Positions 7,931 through 14,678 of a DNA stretch of 64,000 nt are shown here, in pieces. Numbering within the stretch: position 1 is the first letter of the stretch; each line of letters begins with the position of its first letter. The stretch is taken from positions 1-64,000 of the forward strand of contig JBBCJM010000101.1 of NCBI GenBank assembly GCA_037190175.1, in the 5' to 3' direction. The DNA is from JBBCJM01 sp037190175 (GTDB lineage: Bacteria; Pseudomonadota; Alphaproteobacteria; Rhodobacterales; Rhodobacteraceae). The translations under genes were made by a program, and so were the position numbers. The notes under the pieces are model-generated. The model made no database searches. It worked only from the letters and a program-made list of their open reading frames with translations, and was not told where the DNA came from.

Positions 7931-8135
7931 GGCCGGTGTCCTTTGCGCAGGCTCGCAGAGCCGCGATCTTGGCCTCCCTGACGCTGCCGAAGGCCATGCC
8001 GCGATAGGTGATGGACGCCCCCAGCGCGCCGGCCATGCCCATGCCGTGGCGGTCAACAACCGCTCCGCTCACTCTCGGATGCGTCCAGACCGTCGCGCTG
8101 CCCTTTGTCGTGGCCTTCCAAATGTCAGCAGTCAT
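7923..8135 (-). CDS. Hypothetical early protein
   Basis: 70 aa from ATG 8135 (MTADIWKATTKG). Glycine-rich and basic, with a C-terminal helix (SVREAKIAALRACAKD). No family recognised. It overlaps both neighbours. Confidence 0.5.
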   Translation of the reverse strand: MTADIWKATTKGSATVWTHPRVSGAVVDRHGMGMAGALGASITYRGMAFGSVREAKIAALRACAKDTGRD

Positions 8136-8703
8136 GGCCGCTCTCCTGCGCGATCGGGCAGACCTCGACGACTCCGAGGCCGCGGCGGCCGAGGATGGCC
8201 TCGGCAGAGGCTGTGCTTCCGGCAACCACGGTCTCCTGCGCCTGCGGGCGGTCGATCAGGGAAAGGATGGCGGCGCGCCACACCCACGGCACCCCGACAG
8301 TTTCCCCTGGGACGCGACCAGTTTTGATTTTGACCGCTGCCGCCTCCCGCAGCGCCTTCCCCCGCACGGCCTTGTCGCGGGCCGCGAGGGCGGCCTTGGC
8401 GTCGGCGGCTACAGCCTTGCGGATGGCGCGGGATGCAGCGGCGGCGTAGTCGTCTAATGTCGTCTCTGCATCGTACACATTGTCCAGCGCCCCCCAGATA
8501 AAGTCGGGGTGGGAAGCCTCATGAATGGTGTGCCGGAGCGCCGCCACCTGCGCCTGCGCTTCGGCAAGGGCGGAGGTCAGGCGGGCGATCTCGGCGCGAT
8601 ATTCCGCCGGGCGCGAGACGAACCAGTTGCAATAGACCCCGCCATGCTCGCAGTTGCACTCGGCGCAGCGCACATTCGGCGCCTTGATCTCGTCGGGGGT
8701 CAT
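8125..8703 (-). CDS. Coiled-coil early protein with Cys-rich N terminus
   Basis: 192 aa from ATG 8703, with GAGAAGG upstream; its start overlaps the stop of the preceding gene (ATGA). The N terminus has CAECNCEHGGVYC, a possible zinc knuckle, followed by a coiled coil (EYRAEIARLTSALAEAQAQV) and an Ala-rich helical region. No function is known. Confidence 0.6.
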   Translation of the reverse strand: MTPDEIKAPNVRCAECNCEHGGVYCNWFVSRPAEYRAEIARLTSALAEAQAQVAALRHTIHEASHPDFIWGALDNVYDAETTLDDYAAAASRAIRKAVAADAKAALAARDKAVRGKALREAAAVKIKTGRVPGETVGVPWVWRAAILSLIDRPQAQETVVAGSTASAEAILGRRGLGVVEVCPIAQESGHDC

Positions 8704-8987
8704 ACCTTCTCTCCATGCGCTTCGGCCCACGCGGTCAGCACGGCACCGATCACCGCCGCGTCCTGCGGGGCCAGGTAGAGCCAGAAATCCTCGTCAGGGT
8801 TGTCTTTCGGCCCCTTGGTCTCGAGGTCATAGGTCTGGGGCAGCCCCTTGCGCTGGTAGATGACTTGCAGGCTGTCATCCCTCTCGCTGTCGATGATCCA
8901 TTTTGCATCGACGTCCGGGCTGTAATAGGACAGGGACAGATGCCCCGATCCGCCGCCGTCCCCGAAAAACTTGCGCATCCCTTTCAT
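8700..8987 (-). CDS. Hypothetical early protein
   Basis: 95 aa. A beta-rich middle (SLSYYSPDVDAKWIID) is followed by an acidic stretch (KGPKDNPDEDFWLYL). No family recognised. It starts 3 nt after the preceding stop, with GGGGAGGGG as ribosome site inside that gene's end. Confidence 0.6.
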   Translation of the reverse strand: MKGMRKFFGDGGGSGHLSLSYYSPDVDAKWIIDSERDDSLQVIYQRKGLPQTYDLETKGPKDNPDEDFWLYLAPQDAAVIGAVLTAWAEAHGEKV

Positions 8988-8990
8988 CCC

Positions 8991-9497
8991 TCACCCCTCC
9001 CCGTCACGGGCCGCGAGGGCGCGCACCCTGGCCGCCTCAAGAGCCTCAGCTTGCGTAGCAAAATGCACGAACTCGGTGTCGTCGCTCTCCGGGTCGAGGA
9101 CGGGGGCGACAAAACCGTAGCGCGTCGCGCCGGTGAAGCTACTGGCGATCTTGCACACCACGAAGTCCCCCAGCATGGAGCGGTTGATCGCCTCCTCGGG
9201 GCTGTCTCCGCAGTCGTCTGGGTCCGCGACGCGCCAGTACCAGTCGGCCTGGTCGAACAGGGCGCCATCATCCGGTTGCCTACCCGCGTTGACGGCAGGA
9301 TCGGGGGCAATCCGGTTGTCTGTCGGCGACCGGGTGTTCCATGCGGCGATCAGTTTCTCGCGCGATGGGGCGTCCAGCGAGAATGGCGGGATGACGCAAT
9401 TCCGATGGATGATGCGCCAAACGCCCATGACCTTCGTCGCATCCACGATTTCGGGCGGGGTTTGCCCGCACCAGGGGCAGGGCAACAGGTCAGCCAT
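8991..9497 (-). CDS. Second Lar-like zinc-ribbon protein
   Basis: 168 aa. The N terminus LLPCPWCG...NC...KLIAAWNTR is a Lar-like restriction-alleviation domain in a shortened form (one CxxC clear). Residues 60-75 (SPTDNRIAPDPAVNAG) repeat the tail of the first Lar-like protein. A second, unrelated beta-rich part (WYWRVADPDDCGDSPEEAI, then ATQAEALEAARVRALAA) follows. It looks like a fusion. The role is inferred to be anti-restriction; the C-terminal role is unknown. Confidence 0.6.
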   Translation of the reverse strand: MADLLPCPWCGQTPPEIVDATKVMGVWRIIHRNCVIPPFSLDAPSREKLIAAWNTRSPTDNRIAPDPAVNAGRQPDDGALFDQADWYWRVADPDDCGDSPEEAINRSMLGDFVVCKIASSFTGATRYGFVAPVLDPESDDTEFVHFATQAEALEAARVRALAARDGEG

Positions 9498-9822
9498 GGC
9501 CGGCTCCTTTCCGCAGGGCGAGGATGGCCGGGGCGATGCCCTCGACGGCCTCGATGGCTTCGTCCAACGTTCCGTTGAAGGGTGGTTCGATCTCACGCCA
9601 GCGCCGGACACGGGGCTCTGCAACGGCCGCCGCCTCTTCCAGCGCCCTGTCCCGCGCCTCGGCCTTCTCGGCGCGGGCGCGCAGAGCAATGAGGGCAACG
9701 ATAAGGTCGCGGATGATGCCTTGGCCGGTCTCGAATGTGCCCGTCTCAGCCATAGCCTTGATCGCCAGTTCCGCATCGGCCACCAGCACGTCCAGCCCTT
9801 CCGGGGTCAGGTCAGCGGTCAT
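9490..9822 (-). CDS. Helical early protein
   Basis: 110 aa, almost entirely alpha-helical with a coiled-coil centre (ALRARAEKAEARDRALEEA). No domain recognised. It overlaps the second Lar-like gene by 8 nt and its upstream neighbour by 11 nt. Confidence 0.55.
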   Translation of the reverse strand: MTADLTPEGLDVLVADAELAIKAMAETGTFETGQGIIRDLIVALIALRARAEKAEARDRALEEAAAVAEPRVRRWREIEPPFNGTLDEAIEAVEGIAPAILALRKGAGHG

Positions 9823-10093
9823 TGGAGTGGTCCTTCGGGAAATCCTCTAGGCAGAGCCTTTCGCCCTTGTTTAGCGCCAGTTCGGCTCCGGCCCTGGTCA
9901 GCCCGAACAGATCATCACCGCCGGTCAGGGGAGATCCGTTGCGCCGCCAAGCATTGCCGTCCGAGACCATCTGCATCCAAGCCGGATGGTCCAACGATCC
10001 TTCCCCGGTGACGAAGTGGTTACGGTAGGTCATCTTGCGCTTGTTGGGCAGCCCGATGGCGTGACGGGCAAGTGCCTTCTGTTCCGGGGTCAT
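9812..10093 (-). CDS. Hypothetical early protein
   Basis: 93 aa from ATG 10093 with GGAGGG upstream. It begins MTPEQKALARHAIGLPNKRK, followed by TYRNHFVTGEGSLDHPAW, a pattern I associate with small phage proteins of unknown function. ATGA overlap with the preceding gene. Confidence 0.6.
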   Translation of the reverse strand: MTPEQKALARHAIGLPNKRKMTYRNHFVTGEGSLDHPAWMQMVSDGNAWRRNGSPLTGGDDLFGLTRAGAELALNKGERLCLEDFPKDHSNDR

Positions 10094-10506
10094 TTTCCCC
10101 TCCATTCGGCATGGGCGGCGAGGGCGGTCCTGCCGAGTTTCAGCCAGCCCTCGCGCGCCTGACCGCCCTCGTTGAAATCGGGCGAGCCGCTGCACCAGAT
10201 CAGCGCCTCCGCCAGCCGGTCGGCATCGGCCTCGGCGGCGGCAAGGCGCTCCATCACCTCGTTCCGATGCGCGACGATGGTCTCGACCTGCTGGATCAGC
10301 GACGTGATGCGCGCCCGCAGCCGCTCGATCTCGGCGGCCAAGTCGTCATCCCATGGCAGGGACTGGCCGGAGACATAGGCGGTGCCATCCCCGCGCGCCG
10401 CGACGAAATCTGCCCGCATCTGGCGGATGGCGGCGTTCGGCCCATGCTCAACTGCCGCTTGATCATGCGGCTTGGGGGTGGGGGTGTGGTCAAGGTTGCT
10501 TGTCAT
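10090..10506 (-). CDS. Coiled-coil early protein
   Basis: 138 aa. A long heptad-like region (DLAAEIERLRARITSLIQQV, then HRNEVMERLAAAEADADRL) predicts a dimeric coiled coil, followed by WCSGSPDFNEGG. Such proteins are frequent in early operons of alphaproteobacterial phages; the role is unknown. Confidence 0.6.
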   Translation of the reverse strand: MTSNLDHTPTPKPHDQAAVEHGPNAAIRQMRADFVAARGDGTAYVSGQSLPWDDDLAAEIERLRARITSLIQQVETIVAHRNEVMERLAAAEADADRLAEALIWCSGSPDFNEGGQAREGWLKLGRTALAAHAEWRGK

Positions 10507-10628
10507 GCGGGGCTCCTGATCAACTGGATCGCCAGCAGCTTGATCGCCGTCCGCAGGTCGGGCGACAGGTCGCGGGTGGGCGGGAGCTTGCGGCCCAGGC
10601 GGGCCTCGATGATCTGGCGGGCGGTCAT
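10503..10628 (-). CDS. Very small early protein
   Basis: 41 aa (MTARQIIEARLGRKLPPTRD...). ATG 10628 has GAGG 8 nt upstream, and the stop overlaps the next start (ATGA-type), which supports it as a real coupled gene. No function recognised. Confidence 0.45.
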   Translation of the reverse strand: MTARQIIEARLGRKLPPTRDLSPDLRTAIKLLAIQLIRSPA

Positions 10629-10738
10629 TGTCGTACCTCCTGCCCCCTCGGGGCGTTTATTCCGCCGGTAGGCCGGGCGGCACGCCGGTCTGTGATCCCG
10701 GCCATTTGCGCTGTCGCTGGCGCCGCCTGGACCGGGCG

Positions 10739-10954
10739 TCACCGCCCGAACTCCGCGTCCAGCCGCGCCGCGTTGTGGGCCGTCCACGCGGTTTCCGCGA
10801 AGGCCACCCCGGCGAGAGCCATGCCGATGAGGGCTCCGATCAGAACCCAGGTGGCTGCGGTAGGGCGGGCGGGTTCCGGCTTGCGCCGAGGCATCCGGCC
10901 CAGTGCCGCGTCCATCTCGGCCTCGGTCAGCAGGCGGGTGGGGCGGGGGTCCAT
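10739..10954 (-). CDS. Small single-TM protein
   Basis: 71 aa. A basic N terminus (MPRRKPEPAR) precedes one hydrophobic segment (WVLIGALIGMALAGVAFA, residues 36-53), then a short polar tail. Its start overlaps the stop of the repeat-containing gene upstream. An inner-membrane role is likely; the function is unknown. Confidence 0.5.
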   Translation of the reverse strand: MDPRPTRLLTEAEMDAALGRMPRRKPEPARPTAATWVLIGALIGMALAGVAFAETAWTAHNAARLDAEFGR

Positions 10955-11448
10955 CACGCGGCCTCCGCCCGACGGCGCATGTCTTCCAGGGCATCGGCGT
11001 TGCTGTCGTAGAACCGCATCGGGCTGATCGGACTGCCGCTCTCGCGGTAGATCAACATTGCCGCCAGTTCGGTATTGAAGTGCCGTTCGAGCGCGTATCC
11101 CGCCTCCCCGGCCAGATGGACCACCCAGCCGGCCCGGCAATGCGTCGTGCCGCAGGTATGCCAGCGGCTCATTTCGAGCGCGTTGGGCGCACTGGCGGCG
11201 GCATACACGGCCTGGTCGATATTCTCGATGCGGGGGATCTCGGGGGTGGCATTCTCGGTCTTGCCCGAGCAGTCCGAGCAGTCCGAGCAGTCCGAGCAGC
11301 CCGAGCAGCCCGAGCAGTCCGAGCAGTCCTTCAGGCTGCGCAAAGCCACCTCAGCCGCCGCCTCGGATCCCCAATAGGCCACCGAACAGCGGTTGCCGTT
11401 AATGTCAGAAACCCAAGTGCGGTCATCGTTCCAGGTCAGATCAGCCAT
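10954..11448 (-). CDS. Protein with Cys-Ser-X tandem repeat
   Basis: 164 aa. It begins TWNDDRTWVSDINGNRCSVA, then residues 42-63 consist of seven (D/G)CS tripeptides, encoded by seven 9-bp tandem repeats (11266-11328). The C-terminal part contains WHTCGTTHCRAGWVVHLAG and ALEDMRRRAE. Similar early phage proteins with short Cys/Ser or Gly/Asn runs occur in Rhodobacterales phages, without assigned function. The repeat could form a small beta-helix-like stack or bind metal. Confidence 0.6.
   Translation of the reverse strand: MADLTWNDDRTWVSDINGNRCSVAYWGSEAAAEVALRSLKDCSDCSGCSGCSDCSDCSDCSGKTENATPEIPRIENIDQAVYAAASAPNALEMSRWHTCGTTHCRAGWVVHLAGEAGYALERHFNTELAAMLIYRESGSPISPMRFYDSNADALEDMRRRAEAA
11266..11328 (-). 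repeat. Seven 9-bp tandem repeats inside a CDS
   Basis: Seven consecutive copies of CGAGCAGTC (two with a T-to-C change) on the + strand. Read on the coding strand they give repeated Asp/Gly-Cys-Ser. A multiple of three keeps the frame when copy number changes. Confidence 0.9.
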
Positions 11449-11615
11449 CACGCGGCCTCCTTGCTCGGGGTGGGGGCGGGCGGCAGGGCATCGACCGCCT
11501 CGTCGGTGGCCCGGGCGATGCGCTTGAACGCCTCCGCCATCGGGCTGCCGGCCTTCTGCGCCGCCCGGAGAGCGGCATAGGCGGCTTCGTTCAGAGCGCG
11601 GGCTTGCTCGTGCAT
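11448..11615 (-). CDS. Small helical early protein
   Basis: 55 aa (MHEQARALNEAAYAALRAAQ...). Amphipathic helix throughout. Start and stop overlap both neighbours by one nucleotide, typical of translational coupling. The function is unknown. Confidence 0.5.
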   Translation of the reverse strand: MHEQARALNEAAYAALRAAQKAGSPMAEAFKRIARATDEAVDALPPAPTPSKEAA

Positions 11616-11896
11616 CACATCCGCTCCTGCATGTGGTTGGCGCGGGCCGCATCGGCGTCGGACCACACGAGGTCGGACAGGTGCAGCGGATCGAGCGTGC
11701 CGATCTCGGCCCATTCCTCGATGCCCACGAAGGTCGCGACAGCGGCAGCCGCGATCCACCGGCCGTTGATATGGGCGCGGATCATCGCGCCGGTGAGCGC
11801 GTCGTACTCCGCATCCGTCTCGATCCAGCCCTCGGTGGTGCCCGAGGTGTTGATGGTGATGCGGTCGGTCACGGTGTCGGGGAGATAGTCGTACAT
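11615..11896 (-). CDS. Hypothetical early protein
   Basis: 93 aa. MYDYLPDTVTDRITINTSG, then WIETDAEYDALTGAMIRAHI. Acidic; no family recognised. Co-directional and coupled with the downstream small gene. Confidence 0.55.
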   Translation of the reverse strand: MYDYLPDTVTDRITINTSGTTEGWIETDAEYDALTGAMIRAHINGRWIAAAAVATFVGIEEWAEIGTLDPLHLSDLVWSDADAARANHMQERM

Positions 11897-11967
11897 CGTC
11901 GGTCTCCGTGCATCTGGCGCTCGGGGGAACCGCCCGCGCGGGGCGGCTCTGGCGGAGGGTCAGGCGG

Positions 11968-12183
11968 TCACATATAGGCGTGGCGGTAGGCGCTCGTTTC
12001 CAGCGCCCCGATGGCGCTCTGGATGTGCTCGCCCGCCCGCAGGCGAGACCGGATCAGGCGAAAGGCGCCGCGGATGTCCTCGCGCGGGGACAGATCGCCC
12101 AGATGCGAGTTGGGCCAGTATAGGACCGCCAGCCAGACAGCGTGGCGAAGATCAGCGCGGGTGTTAGGGTCCATCATCCTCAT
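11968..12183 (-). CDS. First gene of the leftward early operon (hypothetical)
   Basis: 71 aa. Mostly helical (NTRADLRHAVWLAVLYW, then REDIRGAFRLIRSRLRAGEH). Several start codons lie close together (12183, 12177, 12174). It is the first gene after the operator-controlled leftward promoter at 12237-12265, so by analogy an antiterminator or early regulator could sit here, but no arginine-rich N-like motif is evident. Confidence 0.5.
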   Translation of the reverse strand: MRMMDPNTRADLRHAVWLAVLYWPNSHLGDLSPREDIRGAFRLIRSRLRAGEHIQSAIGALETSAYRHAYM

Positions 12184-12236
12184 CCTTCTGCTGGCGGCCC
12201 GCGATCTGCCGGGGCGTCTTCGGCGGGGATGAGGTG

Positions 12237-12265
12237 ACTATGGATTGGCATTTGCCAATCGTCAA
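12237..12265 (-). promoter_or_regulatory. Leftward early promoter (PL-like)
   Basis: On the minus strand TTGACG (12260-12265), a 17-bp spacer, then CATAGT (12237-12242). The spacer is filled by the palindromic operator at 12244-12259, so repressor binding would block the promoter. It faces the leftward operon ending in int. Confidence 0.7.
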
Positions 12266-12289
12266 GATGTAAAATTGGCATTTGCCAAA
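12244..12289. promoter_or_regulatory. Repressor operators OL1 and OL2
   Basis: ATTGGCATTTGCCAAT at 12244-12259 and ATTGGCATTTGCCAAA at 12274-12289, 30 bp apart start to start. The first has 7-bp perfect arms around TT. The same element occurs twice at the rightward promoter (15823-15838, 15847-15862). Presumed targets of the HTH repressor encoded at 15394-15780 and its Cro-like partner. Confidence 0.8.
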
Positions 12290-12316
12290 CATCATCTTCC
12301 CCCACCCCTCCCCCTG

Positions 12317-12325
12317 TGCTAGAAT
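12317..12325 (+). promoter_or_regulatory. Extended -10 promoter for the RelA/SpoT gene
   Basis: TGC-TAGAAT on the + strand, an extended -10 element with no clear -35. It lies 28 bp from OL2 and about 190 bp upstream of the RelA/SpoT start. If active it would be outside the occluded PL spacer and could fire in the lysogen. Confidence 0.4.
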
Positions 12326-12345
12326 CACCCCTGCTTGGAGCGGGG

Positions 12346-12510
12346 ATGACGGCCCGCTCCCGCCCGCCGGTGGGGTCGCGCCAGACGGTTGGGGGATGGG
12401 GCCTGACACCCGGGCTCAGGGATGCGCGGCCGGACCTGTCTGCGCCGCCACGTCAGGAGCGGCCCCGCATGGTGCTACGCGGGATCGGACGGCAGAAGGC
12501 CCGCCAGTGA
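12346..12510 (+). CDS. Possible small basic leader ORF before the RelA/SpoT gene
   Basis: 54 aa, Arg/Pro-rich (MTARSRPPVGSRQTVGGW...). ATG 12346 has GGAG at the right distance and the frame ends 11 nt before the next start. Amino-acid composition is what GC-rich noncoding DNA would give, so it may be spurious. Its place, between promoter and a potentially toxic enzyme, would suit an antitoxin or a leader peptide. Confidence 0.25.
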   Translation: MTARSRPPVGSRQTVGGWGLTPGLRDARPDLSAPPRQERPRMVLRGIGRQKARQ

Positions 12511-12521
12511 GGGGTCGGTTG

Positions 12522-13676
12522 ATGGCGAGAACGCACTTGTCGAATCGGGAGATACTGCAAGACGATGCCGGCGGGGTCGTTGGGGGCATCGCCGTGGCGG
12601 AATATCCGAGGCGGGATCATTCCTTCGGGGAGATCAAGCGCGCGGGCGCGATCCTGACCGGAGCGATCCCCGCCGACAGGGCTTCGGACCCCGAAATACA
12701 GCAAGCGTTCCGGGTCGCACACAACTGGCGCATGGCCCACGCCTATCCGATGGTCATCGAGCGCATCCGGCTGGGAAGGATCGCCAGGTCCGGCGTCGTC
12801 ACCGCGGGCCGCGTCAAGCGCATGGCGTCCATCCGCGCCAAGCTGGGCAGGGGGTCAACCGACCTGCGATCCATGCAGGACCTGGGCGGATGCCGGGCGG
12901 TCATGCACGATGTCGCGGCGGTGAGGTCGGTGGTGGATCGCTACCGCAATGAGGAAACCGCCAGCCGGATGACGTGGAGCCGCGACTACATCGAAAGCCC
13001 CAAGGATGACGGGTATCGCGGCATTCACCTGATCCTGACATTCGCAGCCCCTGATGGGCGCGAGGAATACTCCGGCCAGCGGCTCGAAATACAGGTCAGG
13101 ACGCTGCGTCAGCATGTCTGGGCAACGGCCATCGAGGCGGTCGGGGCGATGCGCAATGAAAGCCTCAAGGCGGGGCAAGGCGACCCCGGCTGGCTGCGCC
13201 TCATGGCCTTGATGGGTCACTACCTCGCCCTGCGGGACGGTCTGCCCCTCGTGGGGTTTGACACCCATGCCGCCCTGTGCCGGGAAATCGCCGAGATGGA
13301 TCGACAGCTTGCGGCGTCGGCCTACCTCGCGGCCGCGGGCGATATAGTCAGGATGGTGTCCGACCGGGGGGCCGCGTCTCACGTGTTCAGGTTGAGTGTG
13401 GACGCCGTGGAAGGCAGGGTCCGCGTGGAGCGGCAAACCGGATTCACCTTCATCGGCGAGGGCGATTTCCAGGAGGAAGGCGAGCAGCGGCAGAGCGTGA
13501 TCGTCAACGTGGAAAGGCTGACCGACCTGCCGAAGGCTTTCCCGAATTTCTACCTCGACCTGGAGGATTTCAGGCGGGCGCTTGATGACGCCGTGCGACA
13601 TCGCAGTCCGGCACCGGCAGGCCATACACCCGGCGGCCTTGACCTGTCGTTCCTGCGCGGGTGGCGCCGCAGGTAG
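12522..13676 (+). CDS. RelA/SpoT-domain nucleotidyltransferase
   Basis: 384 aa. The domain is clear: helical N-terminal part (NWRMAHAYPMVIERIRLGRI), MQDLGGCRAVMHD, the G-loop region DYIESPKDDGYRGIH (residues 155-169) and the catalytic Glu in LEIQVRT (188-194). The family transfers pyrophosphate from ATP to GTP/GDP, to adenosine nucleotides, or to tRNA 3' ends (toxSAS). There is no HD hydrolase, TGS or ACT domain; a 150-residue C-terminal part of unknown fold follows. Prophage RelA-like proteins such as Phrann gp29 and CapRel act in exclusion of other phages. It lies just right of the OL operators and points away from the lytic operons, like rex genes of lambda. The enzymatic product is unknown. 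Confidence 0.85.
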   Translation: MARTHLSNREILQDDAGGVVGGIAVAEYPRRDHSFGEIKRAGAILTGAIPADRASDPEIQQAFRVAHNWRMAHAYPMVIERIRLGRIARSGVVTAGRVKRMASIRAKLGRGSTDLRSMQDLGGCRAVMHDVAAVRSVVDRYRNEETASRMTWSRDYIESPKDDGYRGIHLILTFAAPDGREEYSGQRLEIQVRTLRQHVWATAIEAVGAMRNESLKAGQGDPGWLRLMALMGHYLALRDGLPLVGFDTHAALCREIAEMDRQLAASAYLAAAGDIVRMVSDRGAASHVFRLSVDAVEGRVRVERQTGFTFIGEGDFQEEGEQRQSVIVNVERLTDLPKAFPNFYLDLEDFRRALDDAVRHRSPAPAGHTPGGLDLSFLRGWRRR

Positions 13677-13733
13677 CAGATGCGCCTGTTCTGATCCCTT
13701 GCCGACTCACCATGTTCGCGCAATGTTCGCCAG

Positions 13734-13988
13734 ATGCCGGGCGAGAGCTATCTCTTCATCCAGTGCGGTTGCGGCCACGAGGTGAACTACTGGCGCCACG
13801 AGGTGCCGGCATCGTTCCAGATGGATGAGACAACAGGCTGGATCACCCCCGAGACCTGGGCCCGGTTCCGGTGCAGCAAGTGCGGGCGCCGCGGACGGCC
13901 CCCGACCACGATCAGCGGCTGGGGTCACCCGGGTGGCGATCTGATCGCCAGTGCGTATCGCGGGATGTTTCCCAAGGGAACCTCCTGA
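13734..13988 (+). CDS. Zinc-ribbon-like small protein
   Basis: 84 aa from ATG 13734. Two Cys pairs (CGCGHEV near residue 11 and CSKCGRRG near 47) suggest a zinc ribbon. It reads FQMDETTGWITPETWARFRC between them. Located after the RelA/SpoT gene on the same strand. The function is unknown; a nucleic-acid-binding role would be a guess. Confidence 0.6.
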   Translation: MPGESYLFIQCGCGHEVNYWRHEVPASFQMDETTGWITPETWARFRCSKCGRRGRPPTTISGWGHPGGDLIASAYRGMFPKGTS

Positions 13989-14008
13989 CCTCGCCGCCGT
14001 TGCCATGC

Positions 14009-14242
14009 ATGGCCATCATCCGCCCCGTCACCTATGCCGAGACAGACAGCCGCTATCGCACGGTGACCGATGCCCGCGGCATGGGGATGGCGCTGCTGAC
14101 GCACTGCAACCCGCAGGACCAGGCGTACATCACGGCCGCGGAGGCGGTGCTGGGGCTGGAGGAGGGAGCGGTGGAGCCGGAGGTGGCGCGGGAGGCGTTC
14201 GTGGCGGCGCTGCGGAAGGCGGGGGTGTTCGTGAGGGAATGA
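14009..14242 (+). CDS. DUF982-like small protein
   Basis: 77 aa. The pattern YRTVTDARGMGMALLTHC...AEAVLGLEEGAVEPEVAREAFVAALRKAGV matches my memory of the DUF982 family (small proteins of alphaproteobacteria, unknown function). ATG 14009 is chosen over an out-of-frame ATG at 14005. It ends 5 nt before a strong hairpin. Confidence 0.55.
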   Translation: MAIIRPVTYAETDSRYRTVTDARGMGMALLTHCNPQDQAYITAAEAVLGLEEGAVEPEVAREAFVAALRKAGVFVRE

Positions 14243-14246
14243 AGAG

Positions 14247-14268
14247 GCCCCGCCGGGTGGGGCGGGGC
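14247..14268. terminator. Hairpin between convergent genes
   Basis: GCCCCGCC - GGGTGG - GGCGGGGC, an 8-bp GC stem with a 6-nt loop, between the ends of the DUF982-like gene (+) and hicB (-). There is no U-tract on either side, so it may act as a weak bidirectional terminator. Confidence 0.5.
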
Positions 14269-14277
14269 TGCGACTGC

Positions 14278-14676
14278 TCAGCAGACGGCGCGGGTGTCAG
14301 ACTTTGACGTCATGTAGAGCCCGAACCTGTCTTCGGGCTCTCGCTCAAGAAGCTCCGTCAGCCGATCCACCTTGAGCTCAAGGCTCGCAATGTGCCCGTC
14401 GCGGGCCTCGATGGCTTCCGCGGCGGCCTTCAGCATGTCCATCCACGCCTTGCGTTCGCGGCGCGCATTCTCCACCGCTCTGCCGGGGCGAGGAGCCTCA
14501 CGACCCATCTCCCTGTTGGCTTCAAGCCAGGAGGTGATGGCGTCCTGAACGTTTTCCATGGCTTCCTGCGGGGTGTCGCCATCCGACATGCAGCCGGGAA
14601 GATCGGGGACATACGCAATGAAGCATCCGCCCTCCTCTTCGGGAATGGCATGCACAACAACAGCATAGCGTTCCAT
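14278..14676 (-). CDS. hicB: HicB-family antitoxin
   Basis: 132 aa. The N terminus YAVVVHAIPEEEGGCFIAYVPDLPGCMSDGDTPQEAMENVQDAI is the partial RNase-H-like HicB fold (DLPGC...G.T..EA). The C-terminal half is a long helix (ARRERKAWMDMLKAAAEAIE, then SLELKVDRLTELLERE) in place of a typical ribbon-helix-helix or HTH. It starts 2 nt after hicA stops, with GAGAGGG as ribosome site. It neutralises HicA and probably autoregulates. Confidence 0.85.
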   Translation of the reverse strand: MERYAVVVHAIPEEEGGCFIAYVPDLPGCMSDGDTPQEAMENVQDAITSWLEANREMGREAPRPGRAVENARRERKAWMDMLKAAAEAIEARDGHIASLELKVDRLTELLEREPEDRFGLYMTSKSDTRAVC

Positions 14677-14678
14677 CT

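Noticed and set aside
11266..11328. CRISPR-like array
   Set aside because: The repeats are 9 bp, contiguous, without spacers, and in frame inside a gene. No CRISPR array was seen anywhere in the window.
12164..12409. Leftward frame across the OL operators
   Set aside because: It contains both operators and the PL promoter, so it is a control region, not a gene.
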